From: Methylocystis sp. L43
Lineage (GTDB): Bacteria; Pseudomonadota; Alphaproteobacteria; Rhizobiales; Beijerinckiaceae
Assembly: GCF_015709525.1 (NCBI RefSeq)
Contig: NZ_JADNRA010000032.1
Coordinates: 170,063 to 234,062 of the forward strand
DNA length: 64,000 nucleotides
Direction: 5' to 3'
Positions 56,518 to 64,000 of the stretch are shown here, piece by piece. The notes beneath the pieces are model-generated. The model had not been told where the DNA came from. It saw only the letters and a list, made by a program, of their open reading frames with translations, and made no database searches. Position 1 is the stretch's first letter; each line of letters opens with the position of its first letter. A program made the position numbers and the translations under genes.

Positions 56518-56733
56518 TCAGCGCTCCGAGGCGCGGCAGGCGTCCCGCATTTTCTTGTAGTCGACGATCATGGCGGCGAGAGGCGCGTTTTGGGGCAAGG
56601 CGCGCAACTGCTTCGCCGCAATCTTCTGTTCTTCGAGAGAATAGGCGACGAGCGGCGGACAGCCGCCGCCCGTCGACCGGCATGCCGCAAGAGCGAGGCT
56701 AAAAGCGACCATGATCGAGATCTTGCGAAACAT
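56518..56733 (-). CDS. o-spanin-like small lipoprotein (Rz1 analogue)
   Basis: A 71-residue protein with a signal and lipobox (FSLALAAC, Cys at 18), then a soluble helical part (SLEEQKIAAKQLRAL, DYKKMRDACRASER). Its start overlaps the end of the upstream 73-residue protein by 35 bases in another frame, as Rz and Rz1 genes do. It lacks the usual proline richness, so the call depends on context: holin and endolysin genes lie just upstream. Confidence 0.55.
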   Translation of the reverse strand: MFRKISIMVAFSLALAACRSTGGGCPPLVAYSLEEQKIAAKQLRALPQNAPLAAMIVDYKKMRDACRASER

Positions 56734-56920
56734 TTTCGACGCTCCGGCGCTCCATCATGATTTCGGCCTGACGCTTGGCCGCGCGCGAATCGGCTTCAGC
56801 GCGGCGCGCCTTCTCCCGCTCGACGCCGCCGGCGACGAGACGCGCCAGCGTCGCGCGTCCAAGCGCGTAGGCCACCACGCCAGCGACGACGACGAGAGAG
56901 AGCGCGATCAGCTTCGACAT
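56699..56920 (-). CDS. i-spanin-like membrane protein (Rz analogue)
   Basis: A 73-residue protein with an N-terminal membrane span (LIALSLVVVAGVVAYALG) and then a charged helical region (VEREKARRAEADSRAAKRQAEI) suited to a coiled coil. This is the layout of inner-membrane spanins, though shorter than lambda Rz. It begins one base after the holin-like gene and overlaps the lipoprotein gene. It would link the inner membrane to the lipoprotein during lysis. Confidence 0.5.
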   Translation of the reverse strand: MSKLIALSLVVVAGVVAYALGRATLARLVAGGVEREKARRAEADSRAAKRQAEIMMERRSVENVSQDLDHGRF

Positions 56921-56921
56921 G

Positions 56922-57098
56922 TCAGGCGGTTCCCGGCGGCGTCGAGGTGATGCTGCGCATGATCGCCATCAACGCCGCTGAACCAATGGCGATGGCGCCG
57001 GCCTTCGGATCATTGAGGAAGGCGATCCAGTCGGTCGAGGCGAGCGCGCCGAACAGCGCGACGAGTGCGGCGGCGACATAGGTGCGATAGCCTTGCAT
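56922..57098 (-). CDS. holin-like small membrane protein
   Basis: A 58-residue protein from ATG 57098 with AAAGGA upstream. Two hydrophobic helices (VAAALVALFGALAS and AGAIAIGSAALMAIM) are joined by a short polar turn (TDWIAFLNDPK), as in class II holins or the small holins of GTA-like elements. It lies between the endolysin gene and the spanin-like pair. Confidence 0.6.
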   Translation of the reverse strand: MQGYRTYVAAALVALFGALASTDWIAFLNDPKAGAIAIGSAALMAIMRSITSTPPGTA

Positions 57099-57140
57099 TT
57101 TTCAGTTCCTTTCATGATGCCGGACGCCGCCGGCGCGGTT

Positions 57141-57752
57141 TCACTTGCGGCCGAGGACTCGCGAGATGAATGATTCCATGGCGAAGGCGGGACCCGGATC
57201 GCGCTTGCGCGTCGGCGCAATGTCGTCATGGCCGGCGATGTCGCTGATGCCGTAGGTTTGACAGAGCGCCTTGGCGACATCGGCGGCGACTGAGATCTGA
57301 ACGGCGGGATAGGTCATCCAGGGTTTTTCCCCGGTCTTATCCAACTTGTGCGCGAGCATCGCCACCTGGCTCGCCGGCACGCTTCTCCCGTAAGCGTCGG
57401 CGAATTTGCCATTGGCGAGCTTCGTCAACGGCCCGGCGTTCGTGAGCTCTATGCCGATCGAAAATCCATTGCAGTTTGCGCGCCGCTTCCAGACGCTTTT
57501 GCCTGCGTGCCACGCGACGCGATTGAACGGCGCGAGCTGCGTCACTGCGCCGTCGAGATCTATGACGAGATGCGCGGAGGCTTTTGCATTGGGATTGCAC
57601 AGCCAGGAGATTGCGCCTTTCGCCGACTGCGAGGCGGTGTAATGCATGATCAGCAGCGAAGCCTTCAAAGCGCCGCCGACATTGGGCGTTGGCTTTTGGG
57701 CGACGGGCTTGCCGTCGCAATGCAGGACGTGATTCTTCACGGCGAAGGCCAT
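57141..57752 (-). CDS. N-acetylmuramoyl-L-alanine amidase (endolysin)
   Basis: A 203-residue amidase_2 (AmpD-like) protein. Zinc ligands: His in LLIMHYTAS, His in RVAWHAGKS region, and DIAGHDDIAPTRKRDPGP with His/Asp. It has no signal peptide, so export would depend on the holin 42 bases downstream. It cuts the bond between muramic acid and the peptide in peptidoglycan, giving host lysis or particle release. Part of the lysis set with holin and spanins. Confidence 0.9.
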   Translation of the reverse strand: MAFAVKNHVLHCDGKPVAQKPTPNVGGALKASLLIMHYTASQSAKGAISWLCNPNAKASAHLVIDLDGAVTQLAPFNRVAWHAGKSVWKRRANCNGFSIGIELTNAGPLTKLANGKFADAYGRSVPASQVAMLAHKLDKTGEKPWMTYPAVQISVAADVAKALCQTYGISDIAGHDDIAPTRKRDPGPAFAMESFISRVLGRK

Positions 57753-57921
57753 GAGCCGACTCCTTCATGTTCGTCGAAAAGGTTTGTGAAAGGCGCCTTC
57801 TTTTGCGCGCGAGGTTTGGGCGGTCGCGGAGCGCTTCTCGCTCAAGATGAGCGAGAAGGAACCAGGGGCTCGCTTCGTCAGTCTTCAGACGCGCCAGCGC
57901 GGCGCGGGTGGCGCGCTTCAA

Positions 57922-59517
57922 TCAGAAGAATTCAAAGATGATGGCGTAGCCGTCCCCGCCATTGCCGCCGGCGCCGGAATTCGCGCCGTTCTGGACGGCG
58001 CCGCCGCCTCCGCCGCCTCCGCCAGCAAGACCGCCGACGCCGCCTGCGCCAGGCGCGGTGAGGCTCGAAGCGCCGCCGCCCCCACCGCCGCCGCCCTGTT
58101 CAAACGGGCCGGCGCTTGCGACCCAGGAGCCGCCTGCGCCGCCATTCACGACGCCGCCGGCGATTCCCGCTGCGCCGGCGATGGGCAATCCGTTGACATA
58201 GACGATGCCGCCCGCGCCGCCATTTCCTGCGGCGTTGGCGGCGGTGATCCCGCCGCCGGCGCCGCCGCCGGAGGGCCCGTTGTAGAGGCACGAGCCCCCG
58301 GCGCCCGCCGTCGAACCGGCGGCGTTGCATCCGCCGCCGCCGCTGCCGCCAAAAAAATGCGAACCCGCGCCGCCAACGGCGCCTGCGCCGCCCGTGCCCA
58401 CGCCAAAGGAGCCAACCCCGCCAGTTCCGCCGGAACCGGAGAGGCCCGACGAGCACTGACTGCCAGCGCCGCCGCCACCCGAGGCGCCGCCGATCTGCCC
58501 GCCCGCGCCGCCGCCCCCGGCGCCTGCGAAGAGCAACGTTCCGAACGCGGTGACGCCGCCGAGAGAACCGGCGTTTCCGTTCGTGGAGTTTGTCGTCTGC
58601 GCCGCGCCGCCGACTCCGCCGGCGCCGATTGCGACGGCTTTCGAGGCGCCGATCTGCGCTGCGGTGAATCGTCCGCGCGCCAGCCCGCCGCCGGCGCCGC
58701 CGGCGCCGCCCGAAGCCGCGGCGCCGGCGGCCGTTCGCGCCCCGGAGCCGCCGCCGCCGCCCGCGCCAAAAAGCAGCACTTCGGCAAAACGCAGCCCGGG
58801 CGTCGGCGTATAGGAGCCGCTCGACGAGAAGACGCGGATCTTCGTCGGCCCGCCGCTCGGAAAAGCGACTTCTCCGGTCGTGTGGTCGACGACGATCGAC
58901 TCACGCCACGCCGCGCCGTCAGGCGAGACTTTGACGTGGAAGTTGTCGTCGCCGGTCAGACCGGTTTCGGCGCGCGCCGAATAATTTGATTCATACAGCT
59001 GCGAGACGGTTTTCGCCGCGCTCTCCTTGTTGAGCGCGAAGCGTAGATCGCCGGAGCCGCCTTCGCCGACGCTCGTTGCGGTGAAGAGCGTCGCATTGAG
59101 TTTGGCGAGCAGCGGATTGGCGCCGTCGGCGGTCGCGCCGATCCCGAGCAGCGCAAGGTTTTGCAGCTGGCGCAAGGACAGGCCGCAATCAATCCATCCC
59201 GCGCCGTCATAGAGCAGCAGAAGCGATTCCGCTTCGACATAAGCGCGCCAACCGGCTTGCGGGGAAAGGAAGGTCCAGCCGCCCGCGAGGAATGTCGCGA
59301 TCTGGTCACTCTTGCCGGCGAAGGCGCCCGTCGCACCCGCGCCGATGAGCACACGATCGCCTTCCACCGGCGTTGCGGGGGGCGACGTCACGTCTCGCGC
59401 AGAGACCGAAAGCTGCGTCAGCGCGTCGATCAGCGCCAGAGCTTCATTATGCGTGACGTGCTTCTGCGCTTGCGACGCCTCGATGAAAGGCAGCGCAAGA
59501 TGCGTGGTTTGCGTCAT
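57922..59517 (-). CDS. DUF2793 tail protein with glycine-rich C-terminal domain
   Basis: A 531-residue protein. Residues about 1-105 are the DUF2793 domain (LPFIEASQAQKHVTHNEAL, GDRVLIGAGATGAFAG, GWTFLSPQAGWRAYVE), typical near GTA-type baseplate genes. Residues about 150-290 form a fibre-like middle. Residues about 300-531 are a run of Gly-rich segments (GAGGGGGSG, GGAGGAGGG) separated by short variable loops. Such Gly-rich domains can pack as polyproline-II helices at the tips of tail fibres. It probably contacts host surfaces. It starts 8 bases after the baseplate gene ends. Confidence 0.75.
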   Translation of the reverse strand: MTQTTHLALPFIEASQAQKHVTHNEALALIDALTQLSVSARDVTSPPATPVEGDRVLIGAGATGAFAGKSDQIATFLAGGWTFLSPQAGWRAYVEAESLLLLYDGAGWIDCGLSLRQLQNLALLGIGATADGANPLLAKLNATLFTATSVGEGGSGDLRFALNKESAAKTVSQLYESNYSARAETGLTGDDNFHVKVSPDGAAWRESIVVDHTTGEVAFPSGGPTKIRVFSSSGSYTPTPGLRFAEVLLFGAGGGGGSGARTAAGAAASGGAGGAGGGLARGRFTAAQIGASKAVAIGAGGVGGAAQTTNSTNGNAGSLGGVTAFGTLLFAGAGGGGAGGQIGGASGGGGAGSQCSSGLSGSGGTGGVGSFGVGTGGAGAVGGAGSHFFGGSGGGGCNAAGSTAGAGGSCLYNGPSGGGAGGGITAANAAGNGGAGGIVYVNGLPIAGAAGIAGGVVNGGAGGSWVASAGPFEQGGGGGGGGASSLTAPGAGGVGGLAGGGGGGGGAVQNGANSGAGGNGGDGYAIIFEFF

Positions 59518-59525
59518 CGTTTTAC

Positions 59526-60683
59526 CTATTGGATGGGAAGCGTCGTCGTCAGCGGGAATCCTCGTCCGACCGTCGCGCTCATCTGATAAAGCGAGAGCGT
59601 CAGTTCGCTTTGTGGCGCGCCGAAATCGGCCAGTTCTGCGGCGGCGGAATAAAGGATCGCTGTTGCGGCGGTGGTGAGCGTGCGCGTTCCGCTGGCCGGC
59701 AGCGAGATATCGGCTTCATAGGATTCGCTCGCCTCGCCGAGCGGAATGTCGAGCGCCTCCCAGGCGTCAGAGTCGAGGCGTCCACGCCGCACGAATTCAA
59801 TGACGACGCCGGCCGACGTGCGCCGCGCGCGCGCTTTCGTCGGCGCGTAGGGGCGCAACGCCTTGTTTGTCGCGGCGACCGTCGGCTGAACAAAGATCGG
59901 CTCCGCATAGTCGCGATCCGCCGGGCCGATGCGATAGGTCATCGGCGCGCCAATTTCGGCGACCTTGCGCGCGAGCGGCGCGAGGGCGTCATTGAGCAGC
60001 ACGACGGTCGCGCCGGCTGGCGCATCGCGCTTGGCGAGATGTTCTTCGCCGCCGAGGCCGCGAATGAGGCGTGACAGTCGATATGTCTTTTCGCCAATCA
60101 GCTCGGCATGCGCGAAAGCGAAAATCTCCCAGTCGCCGTCGACGCGAATCGCCATCGCCGAACGTCCGGCGAGCGCGGCGAGATCTCCGACGGACGAAAG
60201 TTGCCCGGCGCCGATCCTGACAGTGAGGCTGCTTCCATTGTCGAAACGTCCGACAGGACCGGCGGGCAGGACGTCGAGCGTCTCGCCGATCATCGCGCGC
60301 TTGTCGATGACGCCGGCCTGCTCATAGCCGCCCTGAAACGTCATCTTCCAGATTGCGAGCGGACCGGGCCAGGGATCGGCGAAGGCCGCGACATAGGAGA
60401 GCGCTTCTTCGTCGCGCCAGAGCGCAAGGTCGAGAATTTCGACTCTCGGCGGTCCGACGATCTTGGGTGAGACGACATTCGCGCGTCCAAGCAGCGGCGC
60501 GGCCGTGTCATAGACGGAAGCGTCCGCCGCGCGCGCACTCACCTGTCGCGCGGCGCCGTCCGTGATGCGCTGAATTTGAAACAGCCGGCCGCCGCCGGCT
60601 GCGCCGAGCCGCACCAGATCGCCGGGCTGCAAGGCGAGAAGGCCAGGCCGCAGCGCAAACTCGCGGTTTCGCGTCCGATCCAC
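59526..60683 (-). pseudogene. GTA-type baseplate protein, C-terminal part (frameshifted)
   Basis: A 385-residue frame continuing the protein encoded upstream. After the break the sequence resumes as REFALRPGLLALQPGDLVRLG, then regular beta-rich tail-protein sequence (LSRLIRGLGGEEHLA, DALAPLARKVAEIGAP) up to the end. In related elements this and the preceding part form one protein of about 1300 residues. A one-base loss in the GAAACCGCGAG stretch (about 60675) explains the split. An internal start (ATG 60683) is available but has no obvious ribosome site. Confidence 0.8.
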
Positions 60684-63403
60684 ACGTCTTGCAGCCAGCT
60701 CTCCGCAAGCGACTGCGCATTGGCGCGATTCGTCATCACCGCGGCTTGCGCTTCACTCTGGCGCGCCGAGCGGCCCTCGAGTTTGCGGGACAAGACTCGC
60801 GCCATCTGAAAGTCGTTTTCGGAATCGCAGAAGGAAAGCGCGATCTCCTGCGGCAGTTCGCTTTCCTGCGCCCGCGCCAGCGTCACGAGCGACGCGGTTT
60901 TGCCGGCGACGAGATCGTCTTCGTCAATTTCGCACGCCGGCTTCCCGCGCCGATCGACGAAGCGCAAGGCGCCCGCGCTCGCCACGACGTCGAATCCATA
61001 AAGTGCGGCAAGCGGATCGATCGCCTCGCGCGGCGACATCGGCCGCTCCAGCACATAGCCGTCGAGAAAGCCGCTGACGTTTGGCCGCTGCGCGACAACT
61101 TCCGGCGCAGAGACGGCGCCGGCGAGCGCCGGCAGGAGCCGGTCGAGCGGCGCGCCTTCGAGTCGCCCGTTCAACCAATGGCCCGTTTCCCAATTGGCGG
61201 CGTCGCTCCATGCGTCGGTCTGCGTCGGAAAGGCCGGAAAGGGGCGCGCATCCCAGCACCATATGTGCAGGCGCGCCGGATCGACCATCGGCCCGGCGTA
61301 GACGCTGGACGTCGGGTTGCGCGCGGCGCCGCCGGGCGCCGCCGGATCGAAATGCGCGATCATTGCTTCGATGAATCGCGCCTGCATGAGATCGTCGCGG
61401 CCGTCGCGCGAAAAATAGGGCAGACCGCCATCGCTCGAGCGCGGGTCCGGAAAAACATTCGGCGCATTGGCGCCGCGATCGACCGCCGGACATCCCGTCT
61501 CGACGATCCAGATCGGCTTCGACTGCGGAACCCATGCCGTCGGCTCCGTCAGCTCAGCGCCGGCGGCGCGCTCGTAATGCGGTTGCGACCACCACGACAG
61601 AAAATCCTTCTGGCGGAAGATCCAAGGCTTGCCGAGCCCGTCGCTGATCGGCGTACGCTCCTGCGCGAGACGCGCATTTGCGTCGGCGTAATGCCAATCA
61701 TAGGCCTCGCCCGAGGCGACGCGAGACTTGAGATAGTCGAGATCATAAATGCTCGCCGCTTCCTGCGCGTCGAGATGGGCGTCGCCGTCCCGCCAGTCGG
61801 AGAGCGGCCAATAGACGTCGACGCCGACGAAATCGACGGCGCTTGACGCCCACAGCGGATCAAGCGGGAAGCGCGCTTCGCCGCTTGCAGGAACATGCGC
61901 GCCATATTCGGTCCAGTCGGCGGCGTAAGAAATTTTCGTTTGCGGGCCAAGGATCGCTTTCACGTCCGCGGCGAGAGTCGTCAACGCCGCGACGGCGGGA
62001 TATGCGCCTGGCGCCGAGCGCACGCGCGTCAGGCCGATCAACTCGGAGCCGATGAGGAAGGCGTCGACGCCGTCGGCCGCGACGCAAAGATCGGCGTAAT
62101 GCAGAATGAAGGCGCGATAGCGCGTAAAGAAAGCATCGAGCTGCGCCGCCGCCGTCGCGGTCGCGTCAGGCGAACCGGGCCGCCCCGGCGAAGGATCGCA
62201 GGTGATGCGCCCACGCCAGGGAAACGCCGGCTGTTCGACGGCGCCCGTGTAAGGATTGGACAGCGCATTGCCCGGCGGCACGTCCATCATCACGAAGGGA
62301 TAGAAAGTCACCGCGAGGCCGCGCGCCGTGAGGTCGGCGATCGCGGCGACGACCGAAGCGTCGCTGGGCGTTCCGCCATAGGCCGCGCGTCCCTCGATTT
62401 GCGACACGAGCCGCGCGGTGGAGCGCGTGAGCCCGGCGACCGACCAGTCGGGCGGCCAGAAGCCGCCGAGAATGAAGTTGAATTGACCGATGGTCTTGAA
62501 TGTGGCGTCGACGCGCGGCGCGATCGTGCAATGTTCGGCGCGAAGATCGTCGCCGAACCAGGCGACGACCAGCGCGACGCTTTCGAGATTGGGGCAAAGC
62601 GCCTGCAGCGCGTCGAGCGACGCGGTCCAATCCGTCGCTGCGGTGAGCTGATGGCGATTTTCCGCCGCCGTGGCGCCGGGCGAGTAGAAGTTGAGCTTGA
62701 GGGCAGGGTGATAGCCGGCCTCCGTCGCGCCGGGAATGAGGTCGACGGCTCGGATCATCGCGCCGAGTCCGTCGACGGGCTTCACGACTTCGAAGGTGAA
62801 TTGCGGAATGCGATTGCCGAAGGCCGCGAGCGCCAGATCCTCGAAAACGATATAGGCGAGGCCGCGATAAGCGGGCGCGTTCTCCGCCCCTTCCTTGGCG
62901 ACGATCAGCGGATCTGGCTCCTGATTCTCGTTCCCGAAATGGATGCGGATCGGCAGCGTCGTCATGTCGATCTCTGAGCCGTCGGCCCAGATGCGTCGCA
63001 CGAAGGCGACAGGCCCTTCGCACAGGCCGATCGCAAAACTCGCCGAATAGGAATAGGTGAAATGGATGTTCTGAGAGCCGCCGCCGCCGCCTTTGCCCTG
63101 ATGCTGCGTCTGTTCGAAAGAGACGTTGACGCGTTCGAGAAAGCGCGTCGCCCAGATCATCTGTCCGCCGATGCGCGCGCGGCCGTAGATTCGCGGCACG
63201 CCGGCGCCTTCCGTTGAGGTGATCCCGTCCATCGATTTCAGCCGCGGGCCGATGGAATAGCGCGGCGATGCATGCGGTTGCAGCGCTGCGTCGACGAAGG
63301 AGCCGCCAAAGCCGCCGAGCACGCGGCCGATAGAGGAACCAACAGGTCCGCCAACCGCGCCGCCGGCGACAGAGCCGATCGTCTGTAGAACAAGAGTGGC
63401 CAT
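60539..63403 (-). pseudogene. GTA-type baseplate multidomain protein, N-terminal part (TIM-barrel; frameshifted)
   Basis: From ATG 63403 (MATLVLQTIGSVAGGAVGG; ATG 63439 is also possible). Residues about 1-60 are a glycine-rich membrane-like segment. Beta-rich tail domains follow, and then the GTA TIM-barrel-like domain (about 440-740; LIGSELIGLTRVRS, FVGVDVYWPLSDWRDGD, IWIVETGCPAVDRG, IWCWDARPFPAFP). This resembles the host-specificity/baseplate protein of gene transfer agents and many siphophages. After IGRET (about residue 920) the frame turns to nonsense for some 45 residues. The IS110 gene lies 79 bases upstream, so the promoter-proximal phage genes are separated or lost. Confidence 0.85.
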
Positions 63404-63481
63404 GAAGATCTCGCCGAATGTCATTCCCGACCCGCGCATCGCGCGCCGCGCATCGCGCGCGATCGGGCAACTGTGTATTGG

Positions 63482-64000
63482 TTAGCATGCGAAGGACGCA
63501 TTTTCGCGGCAGATGGCATTGAGAATAACGAGGATTTTTCGTGCGAGCGCAATGAGAACCAGTTTTGGCGGTTTTCCGGCGGCGCGTAGTTTGCGGGCAA
63601 AATCGCCCAAACGCGTCTTCGAATTGGCGGCGGCCAGCGCCGCCATGTAGAGGGCTTTGCGCACACGCGTCCGCCCGCCTTTGATCATGCGCTGACCACG
63701 ACGCTTTCCACTATCGTTGTTGAAGGGCGCAAGCCCTGCGAGCGCCGCAATGGCTTTTGGCGAGCGGCGCCCAAGTTCTGGCATCAGCGCCAACAAGGTG
63801 ACGGCGGCGACGGGACCAATGCCGGGCACGCTTCGCAGACGCCGCTCGGCTTTGCGCAAGGACTCGTCGGCGGCAATGGCGGCGCGAATGCCGTCCTCGA
63901 GCGCTTCGATCTCCTTGTCGAGCCAGGCGAGATGGCGCGTGAGACTGTCGGCTGTGGCGGCGTCATCGCATTCGTTCCGCCGAACAACCTCCTGCTGACG
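63482..64000 (-). mobile_element. IS110-family transposase, C-terminal part (cut by window edge)
   Basis: 172 residues up to the stop; the N-terminal RuvC-like DEDD half is beyond the window. The Transposase_20 (helix-hairpin-helix) motif LRSVPGIGPVAAVTLLALMPELG and AIAALAGLAPFNNDSGKRRGQRMIKGGRTRVRKALYMAA are conserved, with the catalytic Ser region in NDSGKRRG. IS110 elements lack classic inverted repeats, so the exact end cannot be fixed; it is probably at about 63440-63480. It sits directly before the baseplate gene. Confidence 0.9.

Noticed and set aside
58100..58456. Arg-rich and Pro-rich frames over the tail protein's glycine region
   Set aside because: GGC/GCC-rich DNA gives Pro or Arg runs in other frames; the DUF2793 frame continues through and ends properly.

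Overview
The window looks like a chromosomal piece of an alphaproteobacterium of the Hyphomicrobiales type. The signs are high G+C, dnaG-rpoD order, a zinc-ligand-free DnaG, a tag / HD / phosphatase / NrtR operon, a FeuPQ-like sensor pair, DUF3126, DUF1345 and the common 'VMPGLVPGIH'-encoding palindromic repeat. A methanotroph such as Methylocystis or Methylosinus is possible, but no methane or methanol gene lies here, so that is only a guess.

Layout. 1-2.3 kb: the end of an alpha-E/transglutaminase operon, an IS5 remnant, two inverted palindromic repeats and tRNA-Thr. 2.4-4.8 kb: phage-like debris and small membrane or lipoproteins. 5-8.7 kb: a polyprenyl diphosphate synthase, DUF1345, an MHS-type transporter and a Uma2 nuclease. 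8.7-13.2 kb: rpoD, dnaG and an orphan BrnA antitoxin. 13.2-16.2 kb: NikR and a TonB-dependent receptor, probably for nickel. 16.4-22.4 kb: a thiazole/oxazole-modified microcin (TOMM/LAP) cluster. It has a precursor whose core is only Cys, Arg and Gly, a fused E1-like/YcaO cyclodehydratase, a SagB dehydrogenase and an exported-looking amidase. Three hairpins separate the precursor from the enzymes. 22.5-24.4 kb: a frameshifted hybrid kinase. 24.7-33.4 kb: an envelope-glycan locus resembling E. coli nfrA/nfrB/wecB, with a 51-residue membrane protein, a secreted lectin-like protein and a class III cyclase. 34.7-41.5 kb: one 2260-residue trimeric-autotransporter-like adhesin made almost only of 14-residue head repeats, in two blocks. 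41.6-53.9 kb: housekeeping genes (mdh, tRNA-Lys, DUF882 peptidase), a decayed HWE kinase with an intact receiver, the tag-to-NrtR operon and small secreted proteins. 54-56.4 kb: a PepSY-like / regulator / kinase operon. 56.5-63.4 kb: the late end of a tailed phage or gene-transfer-agent-like element: overlapping spanin genes, holin, endolysin, glycine-rich tail protein and a frameshifted GTA-type baseplate protein. An IS110 transposase abuts it at the window edge.

How it fits together. Three blocks could act on the cell surface or on competitors: the TOMM cluster, the NfrAB-like glycan locus and the giant adhesin. Decay is also marked: two broken kinases, one broken baseplate gene and three transposase remnants or edges. 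All family calls rest on reading motifs by eye; no database search was possible.
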